A stretch of 64,000 nucleotides of DNA, taken from the NCBI GenBank assembly GCA_016184455.1, contig JACPCS010000136.1, positions 29,065 through 93,064 on the forward strand. The letters are read 5' to 3'. Position numbers and translations under genes: made by a program. Below, one piece after another: positions 19,689-31,730 of the stretch. This stretch comes from Acidobacteriota bacterium (GTDB taxonomy: Bacteria; Acidobacteriota; Vicinamibacteria; Vicinamibacterales; UBA2999). Below the pieces are notes generated by a model that worked only from the letters and a program-made list of their open reading frames with translations, was not told where the DNA came from and made no database searches. Within the stretch, counting starts at the first letter, position 1, and each line of letters opens with the position of its first letter.

Positions 19689-21722
19689 ATGACCAAACAG
19701 ACTTTCGCCTGCCAGGCACGAATCGCGCTGCTCCTCGTGCTCGCGCTCGCCCTTCTAGGGCCGGCGCGCGCGGGGGCGGACCCCACCCCGCAGACCAAGC
19801 TCGATCGCGTGCTCCAGGCGCGCTCGCAGCAGCTGACCGGGAGCTCGCGCGTGATCGTCCAGTTCCACGGGGCTGCCGATGCCCGAGTGGTCACCGGGAG
19901 CGGTGGGCGGCCGGGGCGGCCGCTGCCGTCGGTGGGTGCGCTCGTCGCCGACGTCGACAACCGGACCATCGCCGGCCTGGCGGGCAATCCGCAGGTCGCG
20001 TGGATCCGCACCGACCACCCCGTCTTCCCCACGCTCGAGCGGACCGGCGCCGCAATCGCCGCCACCGTCGCGCGCGAGACCTACAACCTGACGGGCAAGG
20101 GCATCGGCGTCGCGGTGATCGATTCCGGCGTCACGGCCTGGCATGACGACCTGTACATGGCCGACTCGCGGTCCGGGCGTGCCGAGCCACGTGTCGTGCA
20201 CTTCAAAGATTTCACCGCGCAGCCCCATCCAAATGTCTGGGCGTCCGAGCAGCCGATCGACGAGTTCGGCCACGGGACGCACGTCGCGGGCATCATCGCG
20301 GGCAACGGCTACGACTCGGACGGCGCGCGGACCGGCGTCGCCCCAGGCGTGCACCTCGTGGCGCTCAAGGTGCTCGATGCGCAGGGCTTCGGCTACATCA
20401 GCGACGTCATCGCGGCCATCGACTACGCCATCGCGATCAGAGACACCTACAACATCCGCGTCATCAATCTGTCGGTCGCCTCCGGTGTGTTCGAGTCCTA
20501 TGCCACCGATCCGCTCGCGCTCGCGGCGCGCCGCGCCACCGAAGCGGGGATCGTCGTCGTGGCGGCCGCCGGGAACCTCGGCGTGGATGACAACGGCGAG
20601 CCGCTGTACGGCGGCATCACGTGTCCGGGCAACGCACCGTGGGTGCTGACCGTCGGCGCAGCGAGTCACCAGGCAACGGCGGCGCGGAGCAACGACACGT
20701 TCGCCCGCTTCAGCTCGCGAGGTCCGACCTGGATCGATCTTGCCGCCAAGCCGGATCTCATCGCGCCCGGCGTGGGCACCGAATCGCTCTCGGACCCGCA
20801 AAGCACGCTGTATGCGACTTATCCCGACTACCTCCGCGACGGCACCCGCAACACGGCCTACAAGCCGTACCTGAGTCTCAGCGGGACGAGCATGGCGGCG
20901 CCCGTCGTCACCGGCACCGTTGCGCTGATGCTCGAGGCCAATCCCGACCTGACCCCGAACGCGGTCAAAGCCATCCTGCAGTACACGGCGGAAGTGCGCG
21001 AGGGAGAGCCGTTCCTCGCCCAGGGCGGCGGGCTGCTCAACGCGCTCGGTGCCGTGCGGATGGCGCGCTTTTTTGCGAAACCGCAGCGAGGGGTCCCGAC
21101 GCCCGACGACGTCATCGAACAAGAGCCGATCGCCTGGAGCGAGCACATCATCTGGGGGAACTACCGCATCGGCGGCGGCATCCCGCTGCCGGGCAGCAAC
21201 GCATGGGCGCTCGACGTGACGTGGGGCACGGAGGCAACCGCGGCCGGCGATCCGATTGTCTGGGGCGTGGTGATCCCGGGACGACAGCTGTGGACCACGC
21301 AAAACGGCAACGCAGCGGCCGCGAACATTGTGTGGAGCACGAACGCCGATCCTGACGCGGTGCGCGGCACGAACATCGTCTGGAGTACCAGCGCTGACGA
21401 TGCAGGCGTGCGCGGCGCCAACATCGTCTGGAGTACGAATGCGGACGACTCGACGGTCCGCGGCGCGAACATCGTCTGGAGTACGAATATCGTCTGGAGC
21501 ACCAACATCGTCTGGAGCACCAACATCGTCTGGAGCACCAACATCGTTTGGAGCACCAACATCGTTTGGAGCACCAACACCATCTGGGGCACCAACATCG
21601 TCTGGAGCACGCAGACCGACGACGACATCGTGTGGACCGCTGGAGGCGTGGATCAGGTTCTCTGGCCGGCGGTGCAGCCCGTCGATGCTCGGCGCAGGGC
21701 TGCGGCGACCGGAACCCACTGA
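19689..21722 (+). CDS. S8 family serine peptidase (subtilase) with C-terminal NIVWST repeats
   Basis: GIGVAVIDSGV, GHGTHVAGIIAGNG, LSGTSMAAPVVTG; C-terminal (NIVWST)n tail. Confidence 0.92.
   Translation: MTKQTFACQARIALLLVLALALLGPARAGADPTPQTKLDRVLQARSQQLTGSSRVIVQFHGAADARVVTGSGGRPGRPLPSVGALVADVDNRTIAGLAGNPQVAWIRTDHPVFPTLERTGAAIAATVARETYNLTGKGIGVAVIDSGVTAWHDDLYMADSRSGRAEPRVVHFKDFTAQPHPNVWASEQPIDEFGHGTHVAGIIAGNGYDSDGARTGVAPGVHLVALKVLDAQGFGYISDVIAAIDYAIAIRDTYNIRVINLSVASGVFESYATDPLALAARRATEAGIVVVAAAGNLGVDDNGEPLYGGITCPGNAPWVLTVGAASHQATAARSNDTFARFSSRGPTWIDLAAKPDLIAPGVGTESLSDPQSTLYATYPDYLRDGTRNTAYKPYLSLSGTSMAAPVVTGTVALMLEANPDLTPNAVKAILQYTAEVREGEPFLAQGGGLLNALGAVRMARFFAKPQRGVPTPDDVIEQEPIAWSEHIIWGNYRIGGGIPLPGSNAWALDVTWGTEATAAGDPIVWGVVIPGRQLWTTQNGNAAAANIVWSTNADPDAVRGTNIVWSTSADDAGVRGANIVWSTNADDSTVRGANIVWSTNIVWSTNIVWSTNIVWSTNIVWSTNIVWSTNTIWGTNIVWSTQTDDDIVWTAGGVDQVLWPAVQPVDARRRAAATGTH
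21461..21612 (+). repeat. tandem 18-bp repeat AACATCGT(C/T)TGGAGCACC within the S8 peptidase gene
   Basis: Directly visible repeated units encoding NIVWST. Confidence 0.95.
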
Positions 21723-21840
21723 AAGGACGAAGGTATGAAAACGCGAGTCACGATCATCTGGCTGCCCTGACAGCACCGGATAGGCAGTTTACGCGAATGA
21801 CCACGCGGCCGCTGGCCGCCCGCCTCTATGCGGGCGGCGC

Positions 21841-21940
21841 GCTCGCCGCCGCCGCCGCCGCGGTGGCGGCGTCCGTCTTTGCCCTCTCCGGCTCGCCGCC
21901 GCCGCCGCCGCGGTGGCGGCGTCCGTCTTTGCCCTCTCCG
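21841..21940 (+). repeat. perfect 50-bp tandem duplication
   Basis: GCTCGCCGCCGCCGCCGCCGCGGTGGCGGCGTCCGTCTTTGCCCTCTCCG occurs twice back-to-back (21841-21890, 21891-21940). Confidence 0.97.
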
Positions 21941-23766
21941 TCGTCTGGCTCGCCCTCGCAACGGCGGCGCTGCTCGCCCTGACGTTCTGCGCCTGCCGCG
22001 AGGTGATTGCCGACGAGCGGCGCAACGCGCGCCGGATGGTCGAGCTGCATCTGGCGACGATCGAAGCGCTGGCGCTCGCCATCGACGCCAAGGACCAGAC
22101 GACCCCGAACCACATCGGCCGCGTGCAGAGGTACGCGACAGGCCTCGCGTGCGCGATCGGCATGTCGGACACCGAAGTGCAGGCGGTGAAGACGGCCGCT
22201 CTGCTTCACGACATCGGCAAGCTCGCCATCCCGGATCACATCCTCGCCAAGGCCGGGCCGCTGACGCCGGAGGAATTTCAGAAAGTGCGGGTGCACCCCG
22301 AGGTCGGTGCGGAGATCCTCCGATCCGTGCAGTTTCCCTATCCGGTAGTGCCGCTCGTGCTCTCGCACCATGAGCGCTGGGACGGCCGCGGCTATCCAAC
22401 CGGCCTCAAGGAGCACGACATCCCGATCGGCGCGCGCATCATCTGTATCGCCGACTATTTCGAGGCGCTCACCTCGGATCGCCCGTATCACAAGGCGATC
22501 AGTCCGGATGCAGCCGTCGCGGTCGTGAAACAGGAGGCTGGGAAAGCGCTCGATCCGCGGCTCGTCGACGTCTTCCTCGGCATCCTGCCGACGCTGGTGG
22601 TCGAGGAGGACCCGGCGGACTCTGGGCTGGCGAGGTCGTCCGATCTCCAGGCCGGCCGGGGCGTGCGCGCGTCGCGAACCAGGCCCGCTCGGACGCCGCT
22701 GGCGACCGTGTTCGAGAACATCGCGGTCGCGCACCGCGAGATCCATGCGCTCTACGAAATCGCGCAGACCATGGGCACCAGGCTCACGGTGACCGACACG
22801 ATGGCGCTCGTCTCGTCGAAATTGACGAGTCTGGTCCCGTTCTCCGCATGCGCGCTGTTCCTCTACTCCCCCTCGCGCGAACAGCTGCAGTGCCGGTTCG
22901 CAACCGGCACCGATTCGGAGCTGATCCAGCAGCTCACGCTCCGGAGCGGCCAGGGGTTGACCGGGTGGGTGGCGCGGAACCGGCGCCCGCTCGTGAACGC
23001 GCGACCGAGCACGGATCTCGAGGCCATGGGCTCGAAGGCGCCAACCGTGCTGCAGTCGGCACTCGTCTGTCCTCTGGTGTTCAACGATCGCCTCATCGGT
23101 ACGCTCGGCGTCTATCACACGGAGCCGAGCGTCTACGACGACGACCACGCCCGCCTGCTGGACCGGGTGTGCGAGCAGGCGGCCGCCGTCATCAACAACG
23201 CCATCGTCTTCGAGCAGACGCAGGAAGATTCGCTGACCGATCCGCTGACCGCGCTGCCGAACACGCGATCGCTGTTCCAGCACCTCGCGCGGGAGCTGGC
23301 GCGCGCCGAGCGCCACAAGTCGGAAGTGTCGCTCGTGGTGCTGGACCTCGACGACTTCAAGGAGATCAACGACTCGTTCGGACACCGCGTGGGCGACTGG
23401 GCGCTGCGCGAGGTCGCGCGCGTCCTCCGCGGCGCCATCCGGCCCTACGACATGTGCGTCAGGTACGCCGGCGACGAGTTCATCGTCGTCCTCTCCGGCT
23501 GCGGCGGCGGCGAGGCGGAATCCAAGCGGCTCGAGCTCCAGGTGGCGATCGGCCGAATCGTGCTGGACGTCGAATCCGCCGCCCGCCGGCCTCTCTCGAT
23601 CAGCGCCGGCATCGCCGTGTTTCCACACGACGGCGACAACTACGACGCGCTCGTCGCCAAGGCCGACCGTCAGATGTACGAAGACAAGAGCCGCCGCAAG
23701 GAAGAGACGCGGCGGCGCCGCGTCAACGTCGAGCCGCCCGCCCCGGACAGCGCGCCGCTCGTGTCT

Positions 23767-23769
<3 letters not shown>
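21913..23769 (+). CDS. HD-GYP + GAF + GGDEF protein; N-terminus affected by the 50-bp duplication
   Basis: LLHDIGKLAIPDHIL, HHERWDGRGYPTGL (HD-GYP); GAF-like middle; degenerate GGDEF motif read as YAGDEFIVVLSG. Confidence 0.88.
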
Positions 23770-25885
<2,116 letters not shown>

Positions 25886-25889
<4 letters not shown>

Positions 25890-26185
25890 TCCGGAATGAC
25901 CTGCAGGGCGTCCTTCACCTCGACGACCCCGTCGATCTGCCGCGCCAGCGCGATCGCCTGATCCCGCTCCCCTTGCGATTTCACGCGGCCCGAAAGGGTC
26001 ACGACGCCCTTGAAGGTGTCGACGTCGATGCGCAGACCGCCGACCGCCGGATCGTTGAGCATCGCCGTCTTCACGCGCGTCGTGATCGTGGTGTCGTCGA
26101 TCGTCTCGCCGACGGTGCGGCCGCAGGCCGCCACTGTCATCGCCAGCACGAGCGCGATCGATGCGATGTAGCTGAGCTTCCGCAT
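25886..26185 (-). CDS. BON domain lipoprotein
   Basis: Lipobox-like AVAACGR; DDTTITTRVKTAMLNDPAVGGLRIDVDTFKGVVTLSGRV. Confidence 0.85.
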
Positions 26186-26192
26186 GGACCCT

Positions 26193-26278
26193 CCATGGTT
26201 GGTGGTTGGTGGTTGGTGGTTGGTGGGAAGAACCCAGAACCTAAACCACCAACGACCAGCCACCAACCGCCGACTTGG
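26193..26278. repeat. degenerate inverted word repeat (GGTTGGT-type)
   Basis: (GGTTGGT)n left arm and ACCACCAACGACCAGCCACCAACC right arm. Confidence 0.85.
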
Positions 26279-26294
26279 AGGTGCGGATAGCAAC

Positions 26295-27068
<774 letters not shown>

Positions 27069-27092
27069 TGTGCGAGGTGACGTGTCGGGAGG

Positions 27093-27791
27093 TCAGCGGC
27101 CGCGCTTGCGCCCGCCGCGACCGGCGCCGTGCCGCGGGCCGCGCGGCCCGCCCGGATGCCCGGGCCGGTTGCCACTCGGCCGGAAACCGGGCCCGCCGGA
27201 TCCCTGCCCCGAGCCCTGTCGAGGGGCCTGTCCCGAGCCGTGCCGAGGGCCCTGCCCCGAGCCGTGTCGAGAGGGGAAGCGCTGCGGGTGCGACGCGCCG
27301 TGGGCGTGCGCCTGGCGGCGCCCAAGCCGTCCACCATTCTGGTGCTCGAACGGCCGCCCGCGAAAGCTCGGCTGCCGAATCGTGAACTCGGGTTCGCGGC
27401 GTTCCGGGGTCTGGCCGTCGGGACGCGGCAGCGTCGCCCGAATCAAACGACGATGCACGGGACCATCTTCGTCGGGGGCTGCCTCCGGTGGCGCCGCTTC
27501 GTCTTCGGCGGTCGTCACCGCGATCGGCGGCTCGACGGGCGGTAGGTCGGTCAGGCTTTCGGGCTCGGAGCGTTCGACGATCGCCGGCGCCGCGCCGGCC
27601 GTGGCCGCGCGCTTGCGCCGCTGCGGCGGCACTCTCGCGTGCTTGTACTCGTGGTCGGCATCGCACGTCGTGCACCGCGTCTGCTTCACCGCATCGTCGA
27701 CCATCGCGACGACGGCGTGGTTGGTGATGCGGCGCTCGCGCGGACAGTAGTCGTCGAGGATGTCACCGAGCCGAAGCCGGCGTTGCTGCAT
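27093..27791 (-). CDS. hypothetical protein with CxxC motif and basic Gly/Arg/Ser-rich C-terminal tail
   Basis: MVDDAVKQTRCTTCDADHEYKHARVP; tail GSGQGPRHGSGQAPRQGSGQGSGGP. Confidence 0.6.
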   Translation of the reverse strand: MQQRRLRLGDILDDYCPRERRITNHAVVAMVDDAVKQTRCTTCDADHEYKHARVPPQRRKRAATAGAAPAIVERSEPESLTDLPPVEPPIAVTTAEDEAAPPEAAPDEDGPVHRRLIRATLPRPDGQTPERREPEFTIRQPSFRGRPFEHQNGGRLGRRQAHAHGASHPQRFPSRHGSGQGPRHGSGQAPRQGSGQGSGGPGFRPSGNRPGHPGGPRGPRHGAGRGGRKRGR

Positions 27792-27928
27792 TCAGACCTT
27801 CTGAATTGGTGTTGCCTAAGTACGCCGTACGCCCTCAGTTGAGACGGTTTCCCCCGGAGCCGGTTCCTATCAGGTGGGATATAAGGGGGCGCAGGTTCTC
27901 AGAGTGTAACAAAACCCCGACCGGCTGC

Positions 27929-29329
27929 CTATCCCGCCGCTACCGACCGGCCGGCCTCCTGGGAGGCCAGCCACTTCCGACACTCGTCCAGCGCCATCCG
28001 CACGGCCTGCGGGCTCGTCGACTGGGGGGTGCGCCGCGCCTCGACCGCCGCGAGCGCTGTGGCCACCTGCGGCACGTCGTCACCGAAGAGCTCGCTCGCC
28101 TCGCGCCATTCCGCCAGCGTCAGCGCGCTGAAGTCGCGCCCCTCGGCGAGCAGCCGCCGGACCAGCGCACCAACCACCTCATGGGCCCGGCGGAACGGCA
28201 TCCCCCGTGCGACGAGGTAATCCGCAACATCCGTGGCAAGAAGCAGGCCGGACGCCGCGCGGCCGCTGCGGTCGGCATCGAGGGAGAGGCGGGAGACGAC
28301 GGCCCGCGACGCGCCGAGCGAGGCACCGAGCGTCGCCTCCGCATCGAAGACGGCCTCCTTGTCCTCCTGCAGGTCCTTGTTGTAACCGGAGGGAAGCGCC
28401 TTCATCGTGGTGAGCCAGCCGGTGAGCCGGCCGATGGCGCGCCCTGTCTTTCCGCGCACCAGCTCGAGCGGGTCGGGGTTTTTCTTCTGCGGCATCATGC
28501 TGCTGCCGGTTGCCGACGCGTCTGCCAGATCGAAGAACCCGTACTCCTCGCCGGTGAAGATGATGAGGTCTTCGGCGAGCCGGCTCAGATGCACCATCGC
28601 GAGCGACGCGGCGTACAGAAACGCCGCAACGAAGTCGCGATCGGACGAGGCGTCGATGCTGTTGGCCACCACCCGCGAGAAGCCGAGGCGCGACGCCAGG
28701 CGCGCGGTATCAATGGCGTAGCTCGTACCGGCAATAGCGCCCGAGCCGAGCGTCAGTGCATCCGCTTCGGCGGCCGCGGCCGCCAGCCGTGCGTGATCGC
28801 GCCGCAGCGCCGCCGCATGCGAGAGGAAGTAGTGCGCCACGAGCACGGGCTGCGCCCGGCGCAGGTGCGTGTACGACGGCATCACCGCCGCGTCCGCGCG
28901 CTCGGCCCGATCCACGCACGCCGCGACGAGTGCCGCCACCTCCGCCTGGAGCACGGGAATGCGGCGGCGCACGTACAGCCGCAGATCGAGCGACACCTGC
29001 TCGTTGCGCGATCGGCCCGTGTGGAGCCGCCGCCCGGCGTCGCCGATGCGCTCGACGAGCTTCCGCTCGACGAAGCTGTGCACGTCTTCGTCCGGCCCGG
29101 ACACCCACGAGGGGTCGCGCCGCCCTTCCGCGAGGATCGCCTGCAGGCCGTCGACGATCGCGCGCGTGTCGTCGGCCGACAGCACGCCGGCGGCGCCGAG
29201 CGCCTCCGCCCAGGCGAGGCTGCCCGTCACGTCGTCTTCGAAGAGCGCGCGGTCGAAGCCAAACGAGACGCCGAAGGCGAAGGCCTCGGGATCGGGGGCG
29301 GTATCGAACCGCCCGGACCAGAGCGTCAT
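27929..29329 (-). CDS. argH: argininosuccinate lyase
   Basis: MTLWSGRFDTAPDPEAFAFG, GRSRNEQVSLDLRLYVR, GSSMMPQKKNPDPLELVRGK. Confidence 0.95.
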   Translation of the reverse strand: MTLWSGRFDTAPDPEAFAFGVSFGFDRALFEDDVTGSLAWAEALGAAGVLSADDTRAIVDGLQAILAEGRRDPSWVSGPDEDVHSFVERKLVERIGDAGRRLHTGRSRNEQVSLDLRLYVRRRIPVLQAEVAALVAACVDRAERADAAVMPSYTHLRRAQPVLVAHYFLSHAAALRRDHARLAAAAAEADALTLGSGAIAGTSYAIDTARLASRLGFSRVVANSIDASSDRDFVAAFLYAASLAMVHLSRLAEDLIIFTGEEYGFFDLADASATGSSMMPQKKNPDPLELVRGKTGRAIGRLTGWLTTMKALPSGYNKDLQEDKEAVFDAEATLGASLGASRAVVSRLSLDADRSGRAASGLLLATDVADYLVARGMPFRRAHEVVGALVRRLLAEGRDFSALTLAEWREASELFGDDVPQVATALAAVEARRTPQSTSPQAVRMALDECRKWLASQEAGRSVAAG

Positions 29330-30093
29330 GAGGGGGCCACCGGGAGACGGGATCCGGGATCCGGGATCCGGGATTCGACATTGACCGCCAGCACGCGATG
29401 GTCTCCTTTGAGCAGGTGAATGCGGACCGTGCCGGTGATCGGTTGTGGCAGGGTCGCCGCCACCAGCGCACGGTATGCAGCGATCAGGACCACGCCGGCG
29501 GGCGCCTCGATCACGCCGGGATCCGGGATCGGGGATCCCGGATCAACGCGGCCGATGCCGTGGTGACCTGCAATGATCGCCAGTATGTCGATCAGCTCCG
29601 TCAGCGGCATCGGGACGCCGTTAATCGCGGTCGGCACGCCGCCGGCCCACGCGATCTCCACGTGCGCCGGCATCGGCGGCGCGTCGGCCGGTGCCGTCGT
29701 CAGCGTGTAAGAGGCGCCACGGCGCCCGAGCAGCGTCTGGTGAATCACGACGCGGTCAGCGGCCGGCGCGGCCCCTTCGATGGCGGCCACTTCCTCGAGC
29801 TTCTTCGCCGCGAGCTGCCGCGCGAGCGCCAGCGCCGCCGGATCGGCCTGCAGGGCGTCGGCGTGAAGCGCCGGCAGCACGTAGTCGCGCGCGAACTCTT
29901 CGCGCACGTCGAGCACGTGGGCCCGTACGGCGCCGGCTGCCAGGGCGCGGTCGCGGATTTCTTCGAGATCGGCGTCCTGGCCGAGGTCGAGCGTCAGCGT
30001 GACGATCTCGGCGTTCTGCGCCGCGGCTGCCGCGGCGATACCGGCCCAGCCGTCCGAGGCGCCCCAGTACGGGAACACGATGCGCGGCGTCAC
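29326..30093 (-). CDS. argininosuccinate synthase-like protein lacking catalytic motifs
   Basis: TLTLDLGQDADLEEIRDRALAAGAVRAHVLDVREEFARDYVLPALHADAL aligns with ArgG; P-loop SGGLDTS replaced by WGASDGWA; GTGA overlap with argR and ATGA overlap with argH. Confidence 0.8.
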   Translation of the reverse strand: MTPRIVFPYWGASDGWAGIAAAAAAQNAEIVTLTLDLGQDADLEEIRDRALAAGAVRAHVLDVREEFARDYVLPALHADALQADPAALALARQLAAKKLEEVAAIEGAAPAADRVVIHQTLLGRRGASYTLTTAPADAPPMPAHVEIAWAGGVPTAINGVPMPLTELIDILAIIAGHHGIGRVDPGSPIPDPGVIEAPAGVVLIAAYRALVAATLPQPITGTVRIHLLKGDHRVLAVNVESRIPDPGSRLPVAPS

Positions 30094-30539
30094 GGGCGTG
30101 AGAGCCTTTCGAGGCGCCGGACGAGCACCCGCGCGCGGCGGGCGTCGGGGGCGATTGCGAGGATCGTGTCGTCGCCCGCAATCGTGCCGACCAGTTCCGG
30201 CAGGCGCGCGCCGTCGAGCGCGACCCCGAGGAGCGGCGCCTGGCCGGGGCCCGTCCGCAGGATGACGAGCTGCTGCACGCGGTCGACGCGCGTGAGGTAT
30301 TCGCCGACGGCGCGGTTCAGGAGCGCCGAGGGGTTGCCGTTGGTGGCGGCCGCGGCCGGCGGCTGATAGGCGCGGTCCGCGCCGCCCTTGACCAGGCCCA
30401 GCTCGCGAATGTCGCGGGAGAGCGTCGCCTGCGTGACGTCGAAGCCGGCGGCGCGCAGCAGCCGGCGGAGCTGCTCCTGGCTGCCCACGCGCTGCCGCTG
30501 GATCGTCTCGAGAATGACCGACTGTCGGCGTGCTTTCAT
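30090..30539 (-). CDS. argR: arginine repressor
   Basis: RRQSVILETIQRQRVGSQEQLRRLLRAAGFDVTQATLSRDIRELGLVK; C-terminal GDDTILAIAPD. Confidence 0.92.
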   Translation of the reverse strand: MKARRQSVILETIQRQRVGSQEQLRRLLRAAGFDVTQATLSRDIRELGLVKGGADRAYQPPAAAATNGNPSALLNRAVGEYLTRVDRVQQLVILRTGPGQAPLLGVALDGARLPELVGTIAGDDTILAIAPDARRARVLVRRLERLSRP

Positions 30540-30625
30540 GGGTAGCTGGGTCGCTCGGTCGCCGGGTGGCTCGGGTAGCTGGAGAGCACACCCACCCAGC
30601 GACCGAGCGACCTGGCCACCTAGCA
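30540..30625. repeat. degenerate inverted word repeat (GGTCGCTCGGTCGC-type) between argR and argC
   Basis: GGTAGCTGGGTCGCTCGGTCGCCGGGTGG vs reverse complement of CACCCAGCGACCGAGCGACCTGGCCACC. Confidence 0.85.
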
Positions 30626-30643
30626 TAACCCAGGTCGCTTGAC

Positions 30644-30673
30644 TGATTATGCACGCGACTGTATAAATATTCT
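30644..30673. promoter_or_regulatory. candidate ARG box(es) / argC promoter
   Basis: TGATTATGCA and TGTATAAATATTCT resemble ArgR half-sites (TGAAT-N4-ATTCA) just upstream of argC, opposite argR. Confidence 0.4.
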
Positions 30674-30692
30674 TTTTCGACGATCGGTGAGA

Positions 30693-31730
30693 ATGGCTCC
30701 CACTGCCCCTCAGGTCAGCGAAGACCCCGCCGCGGCGCCGCCGCGGCTCACGCGCGTCGCCGTCGCCGGCGCGACCGGCTATGCGGGCCAGGAGCTCGTT
30801 CGCCTTCTGGCGCGCCACCCGGCGGTGACGCTGACCGCCGCCATGTCGTCTGGCTCGACCAGCGCGCCGCGTCCGCTGCCGGCGCTCAAGCGCGTCTGGG
30901 ACGGCGCGGTCGCGCCGCTCGACGTCGAGCGGCTCGCGGCGAACGCGGAGATCGTGTTTCTCGCGCTGCCCGAGACGGCGTCGGCCGAAGTCGGCACGGC
31001 CCTCCTCGCGCGCGGCGTCCGGGTGATCGACCTGTCGGGCGCGTTCCGGATCCGCCGCGACGCCGACCGGCAGCGCTGGTATCCGGCCACAACCGCGCTC
31101 CCCGACGGCGTCGTGTATGCGCTTCCGGAGCGGCATGCGGCAGCGATTCGGAACGCGCGGCTCGCGTCCTGTCCCGGCTGCTACCCGACGGCGGCACTCC
31201 TCGCCCTCGAGCCGCTTGCGGCGGCCGGGCTCCTGGAGGGCGCGATCGTGGTCGACGCGAAGTCGGGCATTTCCGGCGCCGGCAAGACGCCGAGCGAGCG
31301 CACCCACTTCTCCGAGAACCACGGGAGCGTCGCCGCCTACGCCGTCTTCTCGCACCGTCACACGGCCGAAATCGAGCAGGAGCTCGGCACGCGCGTGACG
31401 TTCGTGCCGCATCTCGTGCCGCTCGACCGCGGCATTCTCGAAACGATCTACGCGCCACTCCCGCGCGGCACAACCGCGACGCAGATCGCCGCGGCGCTGG
31501 AGGCGGCGTACGCGTCGGCCCCCTTCGTCCGGCTGACCGGGACGGACCTGCCGGAGATCAAGCACGTCGCGCACACGAACTTCTGCGACATCGGCTGGCG
31601 CGTGGATGAAGCCGGCGGACGGCTGGTGCTCGTGGCGGTGCTCGACAATCTGCTCAAGGGCGCCGCCGGGCAGGCGGTGCAGAACCTGAATCTGATGCTC
31701 GGCCTCGACGAGCGCACGGGGCTGTTGTGA
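30693..31730 (+). CDS. argC: N-acetyl-gamma-glutamyl-phosphate reductase
   Basis: VAVAGATGYAGQELVRLLARHPAV, SCPGCYPTAALLAL. Confidence 0.95.
   Translation: MAPTAPQVSEDPAAAPPRLTRVAVAGATGYAGQELVRLLARHPAVTLTAAMSSGSTSAPRPLPALKRVWDGAVAPLDVERLAANAEIVFLALPETASAEVGTALLARGVRVIDLSGAFRIRRDADRQRWYPATTALPDGVVYALPERHAAAIRNARLASCPGCYPTAALLALEPLAAAGLLEGAIVVDAKSGISGAGKTPSERTHFSENHGSVAAYAVFSHRHTAEIEQELGTRVTFVPHLVPLDRGILETIYAPLPRGTTATQIAAALEAAYASAPFVRLTGTDLPEIKHVAHTNFCDIGWRVDEAGGRLVLVAVLDNLLKGAAGQAVQNLNLMLGLDERTGLL

Noticed and set aside
19755-21776. 673-aa minus ORF over the subtilase gene
   Set aside because: Shadow frame of the S8 peptidase; (GAPDDV)n pattern is the antisense of NIVWST repeats.
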